Shown here: positions 17,520-25,682 of the stretch, piece by piece
Layout: each line of letters begins with the position of its first letter
How positions within the stretch are numbered: position 1 is the first letter of the stretch
Assembly: GCA_017623215.1 (NCBI GenBank)
Contig: JAGAPO010000106.1
Span: 1 to 61,085, forward strand
Origin: Lachnospiraceae bacterium
GTDB taxonomy: Bacteria > Bacillota > Clostridia > Lachnospirales > Lachnospiraceae
Reading direction: 5' to 3'
DNA: 61,085 bases
Position numbers and translations under genes: made by a program
The notes under the pieces: generated by a model
Seen by the model: only the letters and a program-made list of their open reading frames with translations
The model's database searches: none
Told to the model about the DNA's origin: nothing

Positions 17520-18416
17520 ATGAAATTTTATATGGATGTATTCTTTGGCATTAACTTTGTCATGGATCTGTTCGTTCTTTGGATGGAGGGCGGAATTCTC
17601 GGGCTGAAAAGAAGCGGCGGCAGACTGCTTGCAGGGGCGTTCGTTCCTGCTGTGCTCGCATGCGCTGCGGCCTGGCTGACAAAAGGGGTATTTGCGGGAA
17701 ATACGAAGGGGGTATGGTTTGCTGCCGCACTGCTCGGTCAGATAGTCTCTTCCGGAATCGGCTACGGATTCGACGGGGTTCGTCAGGTGCTTAAGAGGAC
17801 GGGGCTTTTATGCGCGCTTGGTTTTTTAAGCGCAGGCTGCTTTGTATGGATATATTCCTACACCGGGTTCGGCGCATGGATGGCTGAACGGCTGCCGGAT
17901 GGACTGAAGGCCGGAAGTATTGTCGCCTGCGGAATTATCTTTGCGGGAGGCGGGATCCTTGCGTATGCGGGAGCGAGACGGCTTTCGAATGCGGGGATGG
18001 ACTCCCTTGGACTGTCGGGAGGCGGGCTTCCTTGCGGGTGTCTTGAGGCGGAGCTTACGTTTCTTGGCAGGCGCATTCGGGCGGCGGGCCTGGTCGATAC
18101 CGGCAATGGGCTGGTCGACCCGATATCGGGAACTCCGGTCATCATAGCGGACAAAGAACTGGCGGAAGAATGGATTATACTTGCGAAAGAAAGCCATCCG
18201 GAGCGCTTTCGTGTGATTCCCTATCACAGCGTCGGAGTTGAGAAAGGGCTTTTAGAGGCAGTTGTGCTGGATGAGATCGTCCTGTATCGGGCGGAGGGAA
18301 CAGTCAGAAGAAGCCGGGCAGTCTTGGCGTCCGCCGCCGGTTCGGTCGGAACGTCGGGAACCTACCGGATAATCCTGCATCCATCAATTATGCAAGCCGC
18401 AAAGGCGGCGGAATGA
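17520..18416 (+). CDS. spoIIGA: Sigma-E processing peptidase SpoIIGA
   Basis: Membrane aspartic protease that removes the pro-sequence of sigma-E in the mother cell. The product from ATG 17520 begins [17 protein letters not shown], matching the family start; five membrane helices fill about residues 1-145, and the catalytic motif [11 protein letters not shown] lies in the soluble C-terminal half. There is no convincing ribosome site at the usual distance (GGGGAG ends 19 bases upstream). A TTG at 17502 is open but lies 1 base from that site. sigE follows after 10 bases, the standard pairing of protease and substrate. Confidence 0.9.
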   Translation: MKFYMDVFFGINFVMDLFVLWMEGGILGLKRSGGRLLAGAFVPAVLACAAAWLTKGVFAGNTKGVWFAAALLGQIVSSGIGYGFDGVRQVLKRTGLLCALGFLSAGCFVWIYSYTGFGAWMAERLPDGLKAGSIVACGIIFAGGGILAYAGARRLSNAGMDSLGLSGGGLPCGCLEAELTFLGRRIRAAGLVDTGNGLVDPISGTPVIIADKELAEEWIILAKESHPERFRVIPYHSVGVEKGLLEAVVLDEIVLYRAEGTVRRSRAVLASAAGSVGTSGTYRIILHPSIMQAAKAAE

Positions 18417-18421
18417 GAGGG
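18396..18421 (+). promoter_or_regulatory. Leader hairpin plus GGAA plus Shine-Dalgarno of sigE
   Basis: GCCGC-AAAG-GCGGC (18396-18409) lies within the last spoIIGA codons, followed by GGAA and GAGAGGG, with the sigE ATG at 18427. It is a variant (GGAA for AGAA) of the leader seen before ychF and others. Being at a coding end, it may alternatively reflect the Ala-rich C-terminus. Confidence 0.35.
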
Positions 18422-18426
18422 TTCAG

Positions 18427-19170
18427 ATGTTGTTGAAAATTTCAATACCGAATAAATTTCAATTCCGGATCATTCCGGATTTCAGAGAGATGTTATGGAA
18501 ACCGCAGGGCGATATTCACTATATCGGAGGAGCGGAGGTGCTTCCCGCGCCGCTGGAGGCGGAGGAAGAGGCGGATGCTATCGCGAAGCTGAACACGGAG
18601 CAGGAGGAAGAGGCAAAGTCGCTGTTGGTTGAACATAACCTGCGGCTGGTGGTATACATAGCAAAGAAATTCGACAATACCGGCGTCGGAGTGGAGGATC
18701 TGATCTCCATCGGGACAATCGGCCTGATCAAAGCGATTAATACCTTTAACCCCGGGAAAAATATCAAGCTTGCAACCTATGCCTCCCGCTGCATCGAAAA
18801 TGAGATTCTGATGTATCTGCGCCGCAACAATAAGACAAAACTGGAGGTCTCGATTGATGAGCCGCTGAACGTGGACTGGGACGGCAACGAGCTGCTGCTT
18901 TCGGATATCCTCGGCACGGATGACGATGTGATATCCAGGAACATGGAGGATGAGGTGGATCGAAAGCTGCTCCTTGGCGCGCTTTCCAAGCTGAACGACC
19001 GGGAAAAGGTAATCGTAAAGCTGCGCTTTGGCCTCGGAGGCGGGGACGGAACCGAACGCACCCAGAAAGAGGTCGCGGATATGCTCGGTATCTCACAGTC
19101 CTACATATCAAGGCTGGAAAAAAAGATTATTAAGCGCCTGAAAAAGGAAATGCTTCGCTGCATGGAATGA
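18427..19170 (+). CDS. sigE: RNA polymerase sporulation sigma factor SigE (pro-form)
   Basis: Mother-cell sigma factor, made as an inactive precursor. 247 residues: an N-terminal pro-sequence (about 1-30) leads into [11 protein letters not shown], equivalent to the region around the known processing site. Region 2 ([45 protein letters not shown]) and region 4 ([22 protein letters not shown]) follow. ATG 18427 has GAGAGGG 6 bases upstream. It is translated right behind its protease SpoIIGA. Confidence 0.96.
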   Translation: MLLKISIPNKFQFRIIPDFREMLWKPQGDIHYIGGAEVLPAPLEAEEEADAIAKLNTEQEEEAKSLLVEHNLRLVVYIAKKFDNTGVGVEDLISIGTIGLIKAINTFNPGKNIKLATYASRCIENEILMYLRRNNKTKLEVSIDEPLNVDWDGNELLLSDILGTDDDVISRNMEDEVDRKLLLGALSKLNDREKVIVKLRFGLGGGDGTERTQKEVADMLGISQSYISRLEKKIIKRLKKEMLRCME

Positions 19171-19197
19171 GTCCGTGCACTTGCCTGTGTCTGCTGA

Positions 19198-19226
19198 TTG
19201 TACTTTGAATGAAAAAATGATATAAT
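19198..19226 (+). promoter_or_regulatory. Probable promoter of the beta-CASP hydrolase gene
   Basis: TTGTAC (19198-19203), 17 bases, TATAAT (19221-19226). It would give the following gene its own sigma-A-type transcript, separate from sigE. Confidence 0.55.
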
Positions 19227-19269
19227 AAGATCATCAGAAGGAATGTTTTGTAGCTGACGTTCGGAACGC

Positions 19270-19293
19270 CCGACACGTCGGCAGAAATGGAGG
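19270..19293 (+). promoter_or_regulatory. Leader hairpin plus AGAA plus Shine-Dalgarno of the beta-CASP gene
   Basis: CCGA-CACG-TCGG (19270-19281), then C, AGAA, and GGAGG (19289-19293), with the ATG at 19299. Short stem, but the order and spacing match the leaders before ychF, murD, the VirB4-like gene and uxaA. Confidence 0.4.
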
Positions 19294-19298
19294 CTAAG

Positions 19299-20891
19299 AT
19301 GAAACTGACATTTATCGGCGCGGCTCATGAGGTGACGGGAAGCTGTCATTGCCTTTCGGCCTGCGGCAAGACGATTCTGGTGGACTGTGGAATGGAGCAG
19401 GGTGTGGATGTGTTCGAGAATCAGGAACTCCCGGTGCCTGCAAGTGAAGTGGATTATGTGCTGCTGACGCATGCGCATATTGATCATTCGGGGCTGCTTC
19501 CGCTTTTATACGCGAGAGGCTTTCGCGGAGAGGTATACACGACTGCCGCGACAACGGATTTGTGCGGGATTATGCTTCGCGACAGCGCGCATATCCAGAT
19601 GTTCGAGGCAGAATGGAGGAATCGCAAGGCGAAGCGTTCGGGCGGAGAGGAATATGTTCCGCTGTATACGATGGAGGATGCCGAGGGGGTGCTGAAGCGG
19701 TTCGTACCGTGCGGGTATGAGACGATGATCGACCTGTGCGAGGGAGTGAAGATATGCTTTTCCGATGTCGGTCATCTGCTTGGTTCAGCCTGCATCAAGG
19801 TATGGATCGAAGAGGAGGATGTGAAGAGAAGCATCGTATTTTCCGGCGACATCGGCAATTCGGATCAGCCGTTGATAAAAGACCCGGTGCTTTTGAGCGA
19901 GGCGGATTATGTGGTGATGGAATCTACCTACGGCAATCGGAGCCATACGGACCGCCCGGATTATGCGGCGGATTTGGCAAAGATTCTGGAGGAGACCTTC
20001 CTTCGAGGGGGGAATGTTGTGATTCCGGCGTTTGCGGTTGGAAGAACGCAGGAGCTTTTGTATTTTATTCGTAAGATTAAGCAGGAGAAGCTGGTGAAGT
20101 CGGTTCCGGATTTTGAAGTATATGTGGATAGTCCACTTGCAATTGAGGCGACCGGAATCTTTAACAGGAACATGGCGGCCTGCTTTGATGAAGAGGCGAT
20201 GGAACTGGTGAATCAGGGGATCAACCCGATTCGTTTTCCGGGACTCAAATTATCGGTTACGAGCGACGATTCCCGAGCGATTAATGATAACCAGACGCCG
20301 AAGGTGATTATATCCGCATCCGGAATGTGCGAGGCGGGGCGAGTCAGACATCACCTCAAGCATAACCTCTGGAGGTCGGAGAGCACGGTGGTATTCGTCG
20401 GATATCAGGCGGTCGGAACATTAGGTCGTTCGCTCCTTGACGGCGCGGAGTCGGTCCGGCTGTTCGGTGAGACGATTGAGGTACGCGCGCAGATCTGCAA
20501 GCTGGACGGGATCAGCGGGCACGCGGACAGAGAAGGCCTGCTTGCATGGCTCGCCGGATTTGAGAAGAAGCCGGTGGTATTCGTTGTGCATGGTGAGGAC
20601 AGCATCTGTGAGGAATTCACACAGAATCTGAAAGAACGCGGGTATCAGGCGGAGGCACCGTATTCCGGTTCCGCCTACGAATTAAAAGCCGGTGTGTGCA
20701 TGCTTGCCGCGGATCCGGTTGTAAAGAAGGGAAGGAAGAAGAAACAGGCGGAGAACACCGTATATGCACGTCTCGTCGCGGCAGGAAAGCGCCTGATGAC
20801 GGTAATCTCACATAATGAGGGGGGCACGAATAAAGATCTGGCGCGATTTGCAGATCAGATTAACAGTCTGTGTGATAAATGGGATCGATAA
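19299..20891 (+). CDS. Beta-CASP metallo-beta-lactamase-fold hydrolase (probable RNase)
   Basis: 530 residues from ATG 19299, with GGAGG 5 bases upstream; an ATG at 19287 overlaps that ribosome site and is rejected. The MBL zinc motif HAHIDHSG lies at about 63-70, followed by VGHLLGSACI, FSGDIGN, and beta-CASP features (MESTYGNRSH, PAFAVGRTQELLYFI, SASGMCEAGRVRHHL). A C-terminal RMMBL-type part with SGHADREGLLAWL follows. The family includes RNases J, CPSF-73 and many uncharacterised bacterial nucleases; RNA is the likely substrate. It sits between sigE and sigG, which are adjacent in Bacillus. Confidence 0.88.
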   Translation: MKLTFIGAAHEVTGSCHCLSACGKTILVDCGMEQGVDVFENQELPVPASEVDYVLLTHAHIDHSGLLPLLYARGFRGEVYTTAATTDLCGIMLRDSAHIQMFEAEWRNRKAKRSGGEEYVPLYTMEDAEGVLKRFVPCGYETMIDLCEGVKICFSDVGHLLGSACIKVWIEEEDVKRSIVFSGDIGNSDQPLIKDPVLLSEADYVVMESTYGNRSHTDRPDYAADLAKILEETFLRGGNVVIPAFAVGRTQELLYFIRKIKQEKLVKSVPDFEVYVDSPLAIEATGIFNRNMAACFDEEAMELVNQGINPIRFPGLKLSVTSDDSRAINDNQTPKVIISASGMCEAGRVRHHLKHNLWRSESTVVFVGYQAVGTLGRSLLDGAESVRLFGETIEVRAQICKLDGISGHADREGLLAWLAGFEKKPVVFVVHGEDSICEEFTQNLKERGYQAEAPYSGSAYELKAGVCMLAADPVVKKGRKKKQAENTVYARLVAAGKRLMTVISHNEGGTNKDLARFADQINSLCDKWDR

Positions 20892-20935
20892 AGAGAGCAA
20901 ATAGCGGATGGTAATTATTACATGACGCTTCGCGG

Positions 20936-20964
20936 GTATAAAGAGCGCTGAAACGGAAATCATT
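20936..20964 (+). promoter_or_regulatory. Candidate sigma-F promoter of sigG
   Basis: GTATA (20936-20940) and GGAAATCATT (20955-20964) are 14 bases apart, close to the Bacillus sigma-F consensus (GYWTA, about 15 bases, GGNRANANTW) with one mismatch in the -10. sigG is transcribed by sigma-F in the forespore in Bacillus, so the match makes sense. A sigma-G-like CATTATA (20961) overlaps it. Confidence 0.5.
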
Positions 20965-20999
20965 ATACTATATCAGATGATGATTTTGGAGGTTTCGGA

Positions 21000-21779
21000 A
21001 TGGCTCTTTACAAGGTTGAAATCTGCGGCGTGAACACGGCCAAACTTCCTCTTTTGAAGGCACAGGAGAAGGAGGAACTCATCGAACGGATTAAGAAGGG
21101 AGATAAGGAGGCAAGGGAGACCTACATCAAGGGGAACCTGCGCCTGGTCTTAAGCATTATCCAGAGATTTTCCGGCAGCAGCGAGAATGTGGATGATTTG
21201 TTCCAGATAGGGTGCATCGGCTTGATGAAAGCCATTGATAATTTTGATACCTCACAGGGCGTGAAATTTTCGACCTACGCGGTTCCCATGATCATCGGGG
21301 AGATACGCAGGTATCTGAGGGATAACAATGCGATTCGGGTCAGCCGCTCCATGCGGGACACAGCCTATAAAGCGCTGTACGCAAGAGAGGAATTCCGAAA
21401 GCGGAATAACAGAGAGCCTTCGATTGAGGAGATTGCCAAGGAGCTCGGAATTGCGGCGGAGGAGATTGTGACCGCGATGGATGCGATTCAGAGTCCGGTC
21501 TCCTTGTATGAGCCGGTCTATACCGAGGGCGGCGATACGCTTTACATTATGGACCAGGTGAGCGACAAGAAGAACCGCGAGGAGAACTGGGTGGAGGGAA
21601 TCTCCTTAAAAGAAGCGATGGAGAAGCTTCCGCCAAGGGAGAATCACATTATTAAGCTTCGGTTCTTTCAGGGAAAGACCCAGATGGAGGTGGCCGAGGA
21701 GATACACATCTCACAGGCCCAGGTAAGCCGTCTGGAAAAGTCGGCACTGAAGAATATGAAGAATTATCTGTCAAAATAG
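21000..21779 (+). CDS. sigG: RNA polymerase sporulation sigma factor SigG
   Basis: Late forespore sigma factor. The 259 residues begin with the SigG-typical MALYKVEICGVNTAKLP LL segment and continue with region 2 (NLRLVLSIIQRF, DDLFQIGCIGLMKA, FSTYAVPMIIGEIRRYLRD), region 3 and region 4 (TQMEVAEEIHISQAQVSRLEK). TTTGGAGG lies upstream of ATG 21000. It is monocistronic here, with a terminator 8 bases after the stop and a sigma-F-like promoter in front. Confidence 0.96.
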   Translation: MALYKVEICGVNTAKLPLLKAQEKEELIERIKKGDKEARETYIKGNLRLVLSIIQRFSGSSENVDDLFQIGCIGLMKAIDNFDTSQGVKFSTYAVPMIIGEIRRYLRDNNAIRVSRSMRDTAYKALYAREEFRKRNNREPSIEEIAKELGIAAEEIVTAMDAIQSPVSLYEPVYTEGGDTLYIMDQVSDKKNREENWVEGISLKEAMEKLPPRENHIIKLRFFQGKTQMEVAEEIHISQAQVSRLEKSALKNMKNYLSK

Positions 21780-21786
21780 GAAAAAA

Positions 21787-21829
21787 CAGGAGCGATTTGT
21801 CAATGATGCGGCAAATCGCTCCTGCTTTT
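21787..21829. terminator. Intrinsic terminator after sigG
   Basis: A perfect 13-bp stem (21787-21799 with 21812-21824) followed by CTTTT and preceded by a run of six A, so it could act on both strands. Confidence 0.85.
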
Positions 21830-21991
21830 CCTATGGTATTCACTGGTATTTAGTTGTGCATGATCGGCAATTCCACTACATCTTGTGAATAGGACGCCGG
21901 GCGGAATCGAAAAAGTGAATTCTTTAGAATTTTGTGACTTTTTTTGAAAAGTGTGGACAGAAAAATTAAAATATGATAAAATGACTTTGGA

Positions 21992-22028
21992 TTATACTGC
22001 ACTGCCGATGCGTCGCAGTGTAGTATAA
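21992..22028. repeat. Inverted repeat upstream of the LytTR regulator gene
   Basis: TTATACTGCACTGC (21992-22005) is mirrored by GCAGTGTAGTATAA (22015-22028) with one mismatch around a 9-base centre. It lies 37 bases before the regulator start and contains TATAAT at 22024-22029. It may be an operator or a leader hairpin. The rest of the 285-base gap from sigG is AT-rich with no recognised gene. Confidence 0.5.
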
Positions 22029-22064
22029 TATGGTGATAGGATGCGTTGAAAGGAGGCGGTCAAG

Positions 22065-22787
22065 ATGATTCAGATTGCAGTTTGCGAGGATCGGGAGACG
22101 GAATTGGACCAGCTGAATGCTGTAATCGGCAGATGCCTGAAGGATTCGGGAAAAGAAGCAGCTGTTACGATGTTTCGAAGCGGATTTGACCTGCTTCATC
22201 ATACTGCGAATATCGGCCATTTTCATATCATCTTTATTAATGCTTCACTGAATGGACTGAACGGAATCGAGACGATAAGAGAACTTCGGGAATATGATTC
22301 GGGAGGACTCGTGATCTATTTGTCGAATACAGAACGATTCGCGGTCAGTTCTTATACGGTAGGGGCTTATTATTATTTACTGAAGCCGGTAACGGAACAG
22401 GGACTGTGTTCGGTATTAAGGCGAGCGGTTGAGGTGTTGGAGGAGACGGACAGTCGGGCCTTCGATGTCAGGACAGCGGGAAGTATTTATCGAATTCCCT
22501 GCCGAAAGGTGCTGTATATGGAGCGCAATTCTCACAAGCTGACCATTCATATGGCGGGAGGGGAAGAGGTTACGCTGTACGGGAAGCTGGATGAGATGGA
22601 GGAGCGTCTGAAGGAGGAGCGGAGATTTATCCGAATACATAAGTCTGTACTGGTGAATGCGCAGCATATTTTTCACTATCAGTCGGGAGAGGTGGTTCTG
22701 GATGACGGTATGGAGCTGAGGGTTTCGAGAAATCTTGCCCTTGCGGCAAAGGAACGATATCTGATGTATCTCGCGGATGGCTGCTGA
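22065..22787 (+). CDS. LytTR-family response regulator lacking the phosphoacceptor Asp
   Basis: 240 residues: an N-terminal receiver domain (about 1-120) and a C-terminal LytTR DNA-binding domain (about 135-235, ending VLVNAQHIFHYQSGEV and the RVSRN-type core). The acidic pair (E8, D9) and the lysine (K107 in LLKPV) are present, but the phosphoacceptor position reads FINASLNG, with Asn59 where family members have FLD. No histidine kinase gene is nearby. It probably works without phosphorylation or as a protein-protein switch (inference). It precedes the STAS gene and the secretion-like locus in the same direction. Confidence 0.88.
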   Translation: MIQIAVCEDRETELDQLNAVIGRCLKDSGKEAAVTMFRSGFDLLHHTANIGHFHIIFINASLNGLNGIETIRELREYDSGGLVIYLSNTERFAVSSYTVGAYYYLLKPVTEQGLCSVLRRAVEVLEETDSRAFDVRTAGSIYRIPCRKVLYMERNSHKLTIHMAGGEEVTLYGKLDEMEERLKEERRFIRIHKSVLVNAQHIFHYQSGEVVLDDGMELRVSRNLALAAKERYLMYLADGC

Positions 22788-22914
22788 TTTTGTTAAAATA
22801 TGTGCAATTTTTGCGAAGAACGAGTATGCGCCGGATTTTTTTGTATAATAGGTTTTGCAAAGAGCGATAAGAACCGGAATTCGGACGCGGATGTTCTGGA
22901 AAGGAATGAAAAGA

Positions 22915-23196
22915 ATGGCGGAACAGGTTATAATTACGACGATGCCGAGGATTGACACGGTGACAGCGCCAAAGTTCGAAGCGGAGGTTAAGGCGCTATT
23001 TGCAGAAGGAACGACTGATTTGGTGATGGATCTGGAGAATACGGTATATGTAAGCTCGGCCGGACTGCGTGTGTTCTTATTTGCGCAGAAGAAGGTGAAT
23101 GCGGCGGGAGGAAGTCTGGTGCTCCGCAACGTGAAACCGCAGATTATGGAGATTTTCGAGGTGACCGGATTCTCGGGGATTCTGACATTTGAATAA
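22915..23196 (+). CDS. STAS-domain protein (anti-sigma factor antagonist family)
   Basis: 93-residue single STAS domain of the SpoIIAA/RsbV type, whose members switch partners with anti-sigma kinases according to serine phosphorylation. The motif VYVSSAGLRV carries S47-S48 at the phosphorylatable position. ATG 22915 has GGAAAGGA 9 bases upstream; an in-frame ATG at 22906 abuts that site. No anti-sigma kinase or cognate sigma factor is in the window, so its partner is unknown. It lies between the LytTR gene and the first gene of the secretion-like run, with gaps of 127 and 138 bases. Confidence 0.85.
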   Translation: MAEQVIITTMPRIDTVTAPKFEAEVKALFAEGTTDLVMDLENTVYVSSAGLRVFLFAQKKVNAAGGSLVLRNVKPQIMEIFEVTGFSGILTFE

Positions 23197-23334
23197 GGTT
23201 CGATGACCGGCCGGCTGGCTGGGCAGACGGTGGTTCGGTGACGGAGTATCGGAAGCAGGCCCACAAAGGGTGGAAGAGAATGGGTAGACAGCCGGGGAGG
23301 AGAAAGCGGATGATTAAGAAAGGAGCGGACGAAT

Positions 23335-24837
23335 ATGGGATTGCCGGATTATATTCCGCCCACGTATGAAGTGTGGGATACCTGGAATTCCAGAAAGAAG
23401 CGTCAGGTGCTGCAGACGGGTACCGATACACAGACGCTTCGAAAGGAAGCGTTTATCCGTTCCTGCCTTGCAAGCGAGACGAGTTCCGTGCTTACGGATC
23501 TGTCGAGCGAGGAGCGAATCAGAAGCTTTGCAGACCGGGCCGGACAATTTGATGAGAACCTGATTGGAGTCATGAACCGCTGGGCGGCTCATGAGGATAA
23601 GGAGTACATAAGAGACGGCATTGCGGTGGACGGAAGGACGGCAAGCTCCCTGATGTGGGAACACGGTCTGACGTTCCTGGATGTGGTCGTTGGAGTTCAG
23701 AAGATTCTGGAAGCTCCCGAGGCGTATGCGGTTACGAGAATTTCGGTATCGACGAACGGACCGGATAAGCGTCTGGAGGAGAATCTCCTGGAGAGGAAGC
23801 CGACAGAAGGGGATTCCCGGGGAGAAGATGTCCGGAAGGACTCGAAAAAAGCTTCCGGTATCTGGAAGAGAGTAAAAGGTGTCTTCGGAGCGGAGAGAGA
23901 TTCTTTCGGCGGATCGGAGGCTGCACATGAGCAGAATCCGCAGCCGGGCAGGCAGCTTTCCGGAGAACACATTTCAGCCGTGAGGCGTTCGATGGACGAA
24001 TTGTTCCGCGAGGATAAGAATGCGGGCGGAGCGGCGCTCAGGGAACACAACCGTGACTGTCTTCGGGCGGAACAGGCGGTAAGGTTGGAAGAGGAGAAAG
24101 AGAAAGTATTTACGAAGGCGGACAGACTGCTGACGGAGAAAGCGCAGTGGTCGTACGATATGAAGGAGCGTTCGGCGGGAATGGTCTCCGGTACGATTCT
24201 TACCGTGAGCACGGCGGGAGAGCTGGTGGATGAGCCGATAACCGCGCAGTCTTCGGAAGAGTATGGTAAGGATGCGGAGTGTCTGACCGGGTTAAAGGAG
24301 ACGCTTGCGAAGGACCGACCGATTGTGGAACAGTCGGTAAGGAGCGTGACGGCAGGTCTCGCTCATATCAGAAGAGACGCGGACGCGAAAGAAGAGATGA
24401 GTGAGCTTCCGGGACTGGAGGAACAGCTGACAGGACGAGGAAGCATTCGGATTATAAAGGCGGCGCAGGGGCGGTACGCTTCCGAATGGGAATCGGAAAA
24501 GGAAGCCGAAGGAGAGACCGCAAGAGAAGCAAGACTGCTTTCGGAGATTTCAGAAGAACAGGCGAAAAGAGCCGCAAAGGAGCAGGAATGGAAGCGCAGC
24601 CTGCAAAAAGGCGGGCCGTCCCTTAAGACGAGGGAGGCAGCCGGCAGGAGGCAGGAAAGCGTTTTGAAGGAACAGGCGGAGAGCAAAGAACGAGTCAGTC
24701 TTTCGTCCCTTCTTGAGGAAGAGCCGGGCAGGAAAAAGCAGACGGCTGCGGACAGAGAACGTTCGGGGAAGGAAGCGATTACGAAAGCTGCGGAAGGGCC
24801 GAATCAGAAGAACGGTCCCACATCCGGGAGACGATAA
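23335..24837 (+). CDS. Charged, helix-rich protein of unknown function
   Basis: 500 residues, no signal peptide, no membrane segment, no motif I recognise. The first 150 residues look globular (DYIPPTYEVWDTWNSRKKRQV onward); the remainder is rich in Glu, Lys, Arg, Ala and Gly and probably forms coiled coil or disordered regions (REARLLSEISEEQAKRAAKE). A hydrophobic-mixed patch MVSGTILTVSTAGELV interrupts it. ATG 23335 has AAAGGAG 9 bases upstream. It is the first gene of the 19.5-kb secretion-like run, 26 bases before the CPBP protease. A cytoplasmic scaffold or substrate-related role is only a guess. Confidence 0.7.
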   Translation: MGLPDYIPPTYEVWDTWNSRKKRQVLQTGTDTQTLRKEAFIRSCLASETSSVLTDLSSEERIRSFADRAGQFDENLIGVMNRWAAHEDKEYIRDGIAVDGRTASSLMWEHGLTFLDVVVGVQKILEAPEAYAVTRISVSTNGPDKRLEENLLERKPTEGDSRGEDVRKDSKKASGIWKRVKGVFGAERDSFGGSEAAHEQNPQPGRQLSGEHISAVRRSMDELFREDKNAGGAALREHNRDCLRAEQAVRLEEEKEKVFTKADRLLTEKAQWSYDMKERSAGMVSGTILTVSTAGELVDEPITAQSSEEYGKDAECLTGLKETLAKDRPIVEQSVRSVTAGLAHIRRDADAKEEMSELPGLEEQLTGRGSIRIIKAAQGRYASEWESEKEAEGETAREARLLSEISEEQAKRAAKEQEWKRSLQKGGPSLKTREAAGRRQESVLKEQAESKERVSLSSLLEEEPGRKKQTAADRERSGKEAITKAAEGPNQKNGPTSGRR

Positions 24838-24863
24838 AATGACCGACAGAAAGGAGGAGCGCA

Positions 24864-25682
24864 ATGAATAACGGAAGAGATATGAGAAAGGCGTTCTTTT
24901 CAGCCATTCGAATCTATCTGCTCTATATTATTGTGCCGGCGTTCCTGATGCTGGTCGGAATGATGCTTCGGGGAACCGGGGTGTCGCCGGATGAGTTCTT
25001 CGCGGAGAGCGGGAATTTCTACACGGTAGTCGGATTTGCGATTGCGCTGTGGCTGATCAAGCGGCGCTGTACGAAGAAGGGGCTGTCGTTTGCCGAGGAA
25101 GCGTCGCTTTCACGATACGATGTGAACTGGAAGAAGGGCGCGCTGCTTGCGGCGGTCGGCCTGGGCTTAAGCCTTTTCGTATCCTGCGTGATAACCCTGC
25201 TTCCGGATTGGATGACGGGAACATACGCGGATACGTCCGAGACGCTGTTCCGGGGAAGGGATCAGGTGCTTGCGATATTCGGTGTCGGTCTTGCGGCTCC
25301 GATGATGGAGGAGATAATCTTCCGAGGCTTTATTCTGAACCGTCTGTTAAAAGGCTTTGCGGAGAAGGCAGCGGTGGTGATAACGGCGGTAATGTTCGCT
25401 GTATTGCATGTGAATCCGATTTGGATTGTCTATGCATTCCTCATGGGATTGATGCTCGGATATGTTTCAATGAAGGAGGAGAACACGGTGTATCCGATTC
25501 TCCTGCATGTGGGCTTCAATCTGATGTCTGTTCCAATTAATCTGATTAATCAGAAGAAAGAGCTGAGCGATATCCTGTTCGGGAATCCTCTGCTGATTGT
25601 GATATATGGTCTGATAGGGCTTGCGTGGGCGGCTCTGCTGTTAAAAAAGTACTTTCATAATAAGGAGGAGCAGATATGGTAA
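24864..25682 (+). CDS. CPBP-family intramembrane glutamic metalloprotease
   Basis: 272 residues with about eight membrane helices. The Rce1/Abi active-site motifs are all present: EEIIFRGF (EExxxR), FAVLHVNP and HVGFN (third-motif HxxxN). Bacterial family members serve in prenyl-type processing, bacteriocin self-immunity or peptide maturation. ATG 24864 has AAAGGAGG upstream. It overlaps the VirD4-like gene by 7 bases, so it belongs to the secretion-like operon. With the Nif11-like peptide downstream it is a candidate maturation or immunity factor (inference). Confidence 0.88.
   Translation: MNNGRDMRKAFFSAIRIYLLYIIVPAFLMLVGMMLRGTGVSPDEFFAESGNFYTVVGFAIALWLIKRRCTKKGLSFAEEASLSRYDVNWKKGALLAAVGLGLSLFVSCVITLLPDWMTGTYADTSETLFRGRDQVLAIFGVGLAAPMMEEIIFRGFILNRLLKGFAEKAAVVITAVMFAVLHVNPIWIVYAFLMGLMLGYVSMKEENTVYPILLHVGFNLMSVPINLINQKKELSDILFGNPLLIVIYGLIGLAWAALLLKKYFHNKEEQIW

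Noticed and set aside
21910..21945. AT-rich imperfect palindrome considered as a terminator or LytTR site
   Set aside because: Pairing is broken and A/T only; no match to LytTR direct-repeat sites could be made out.
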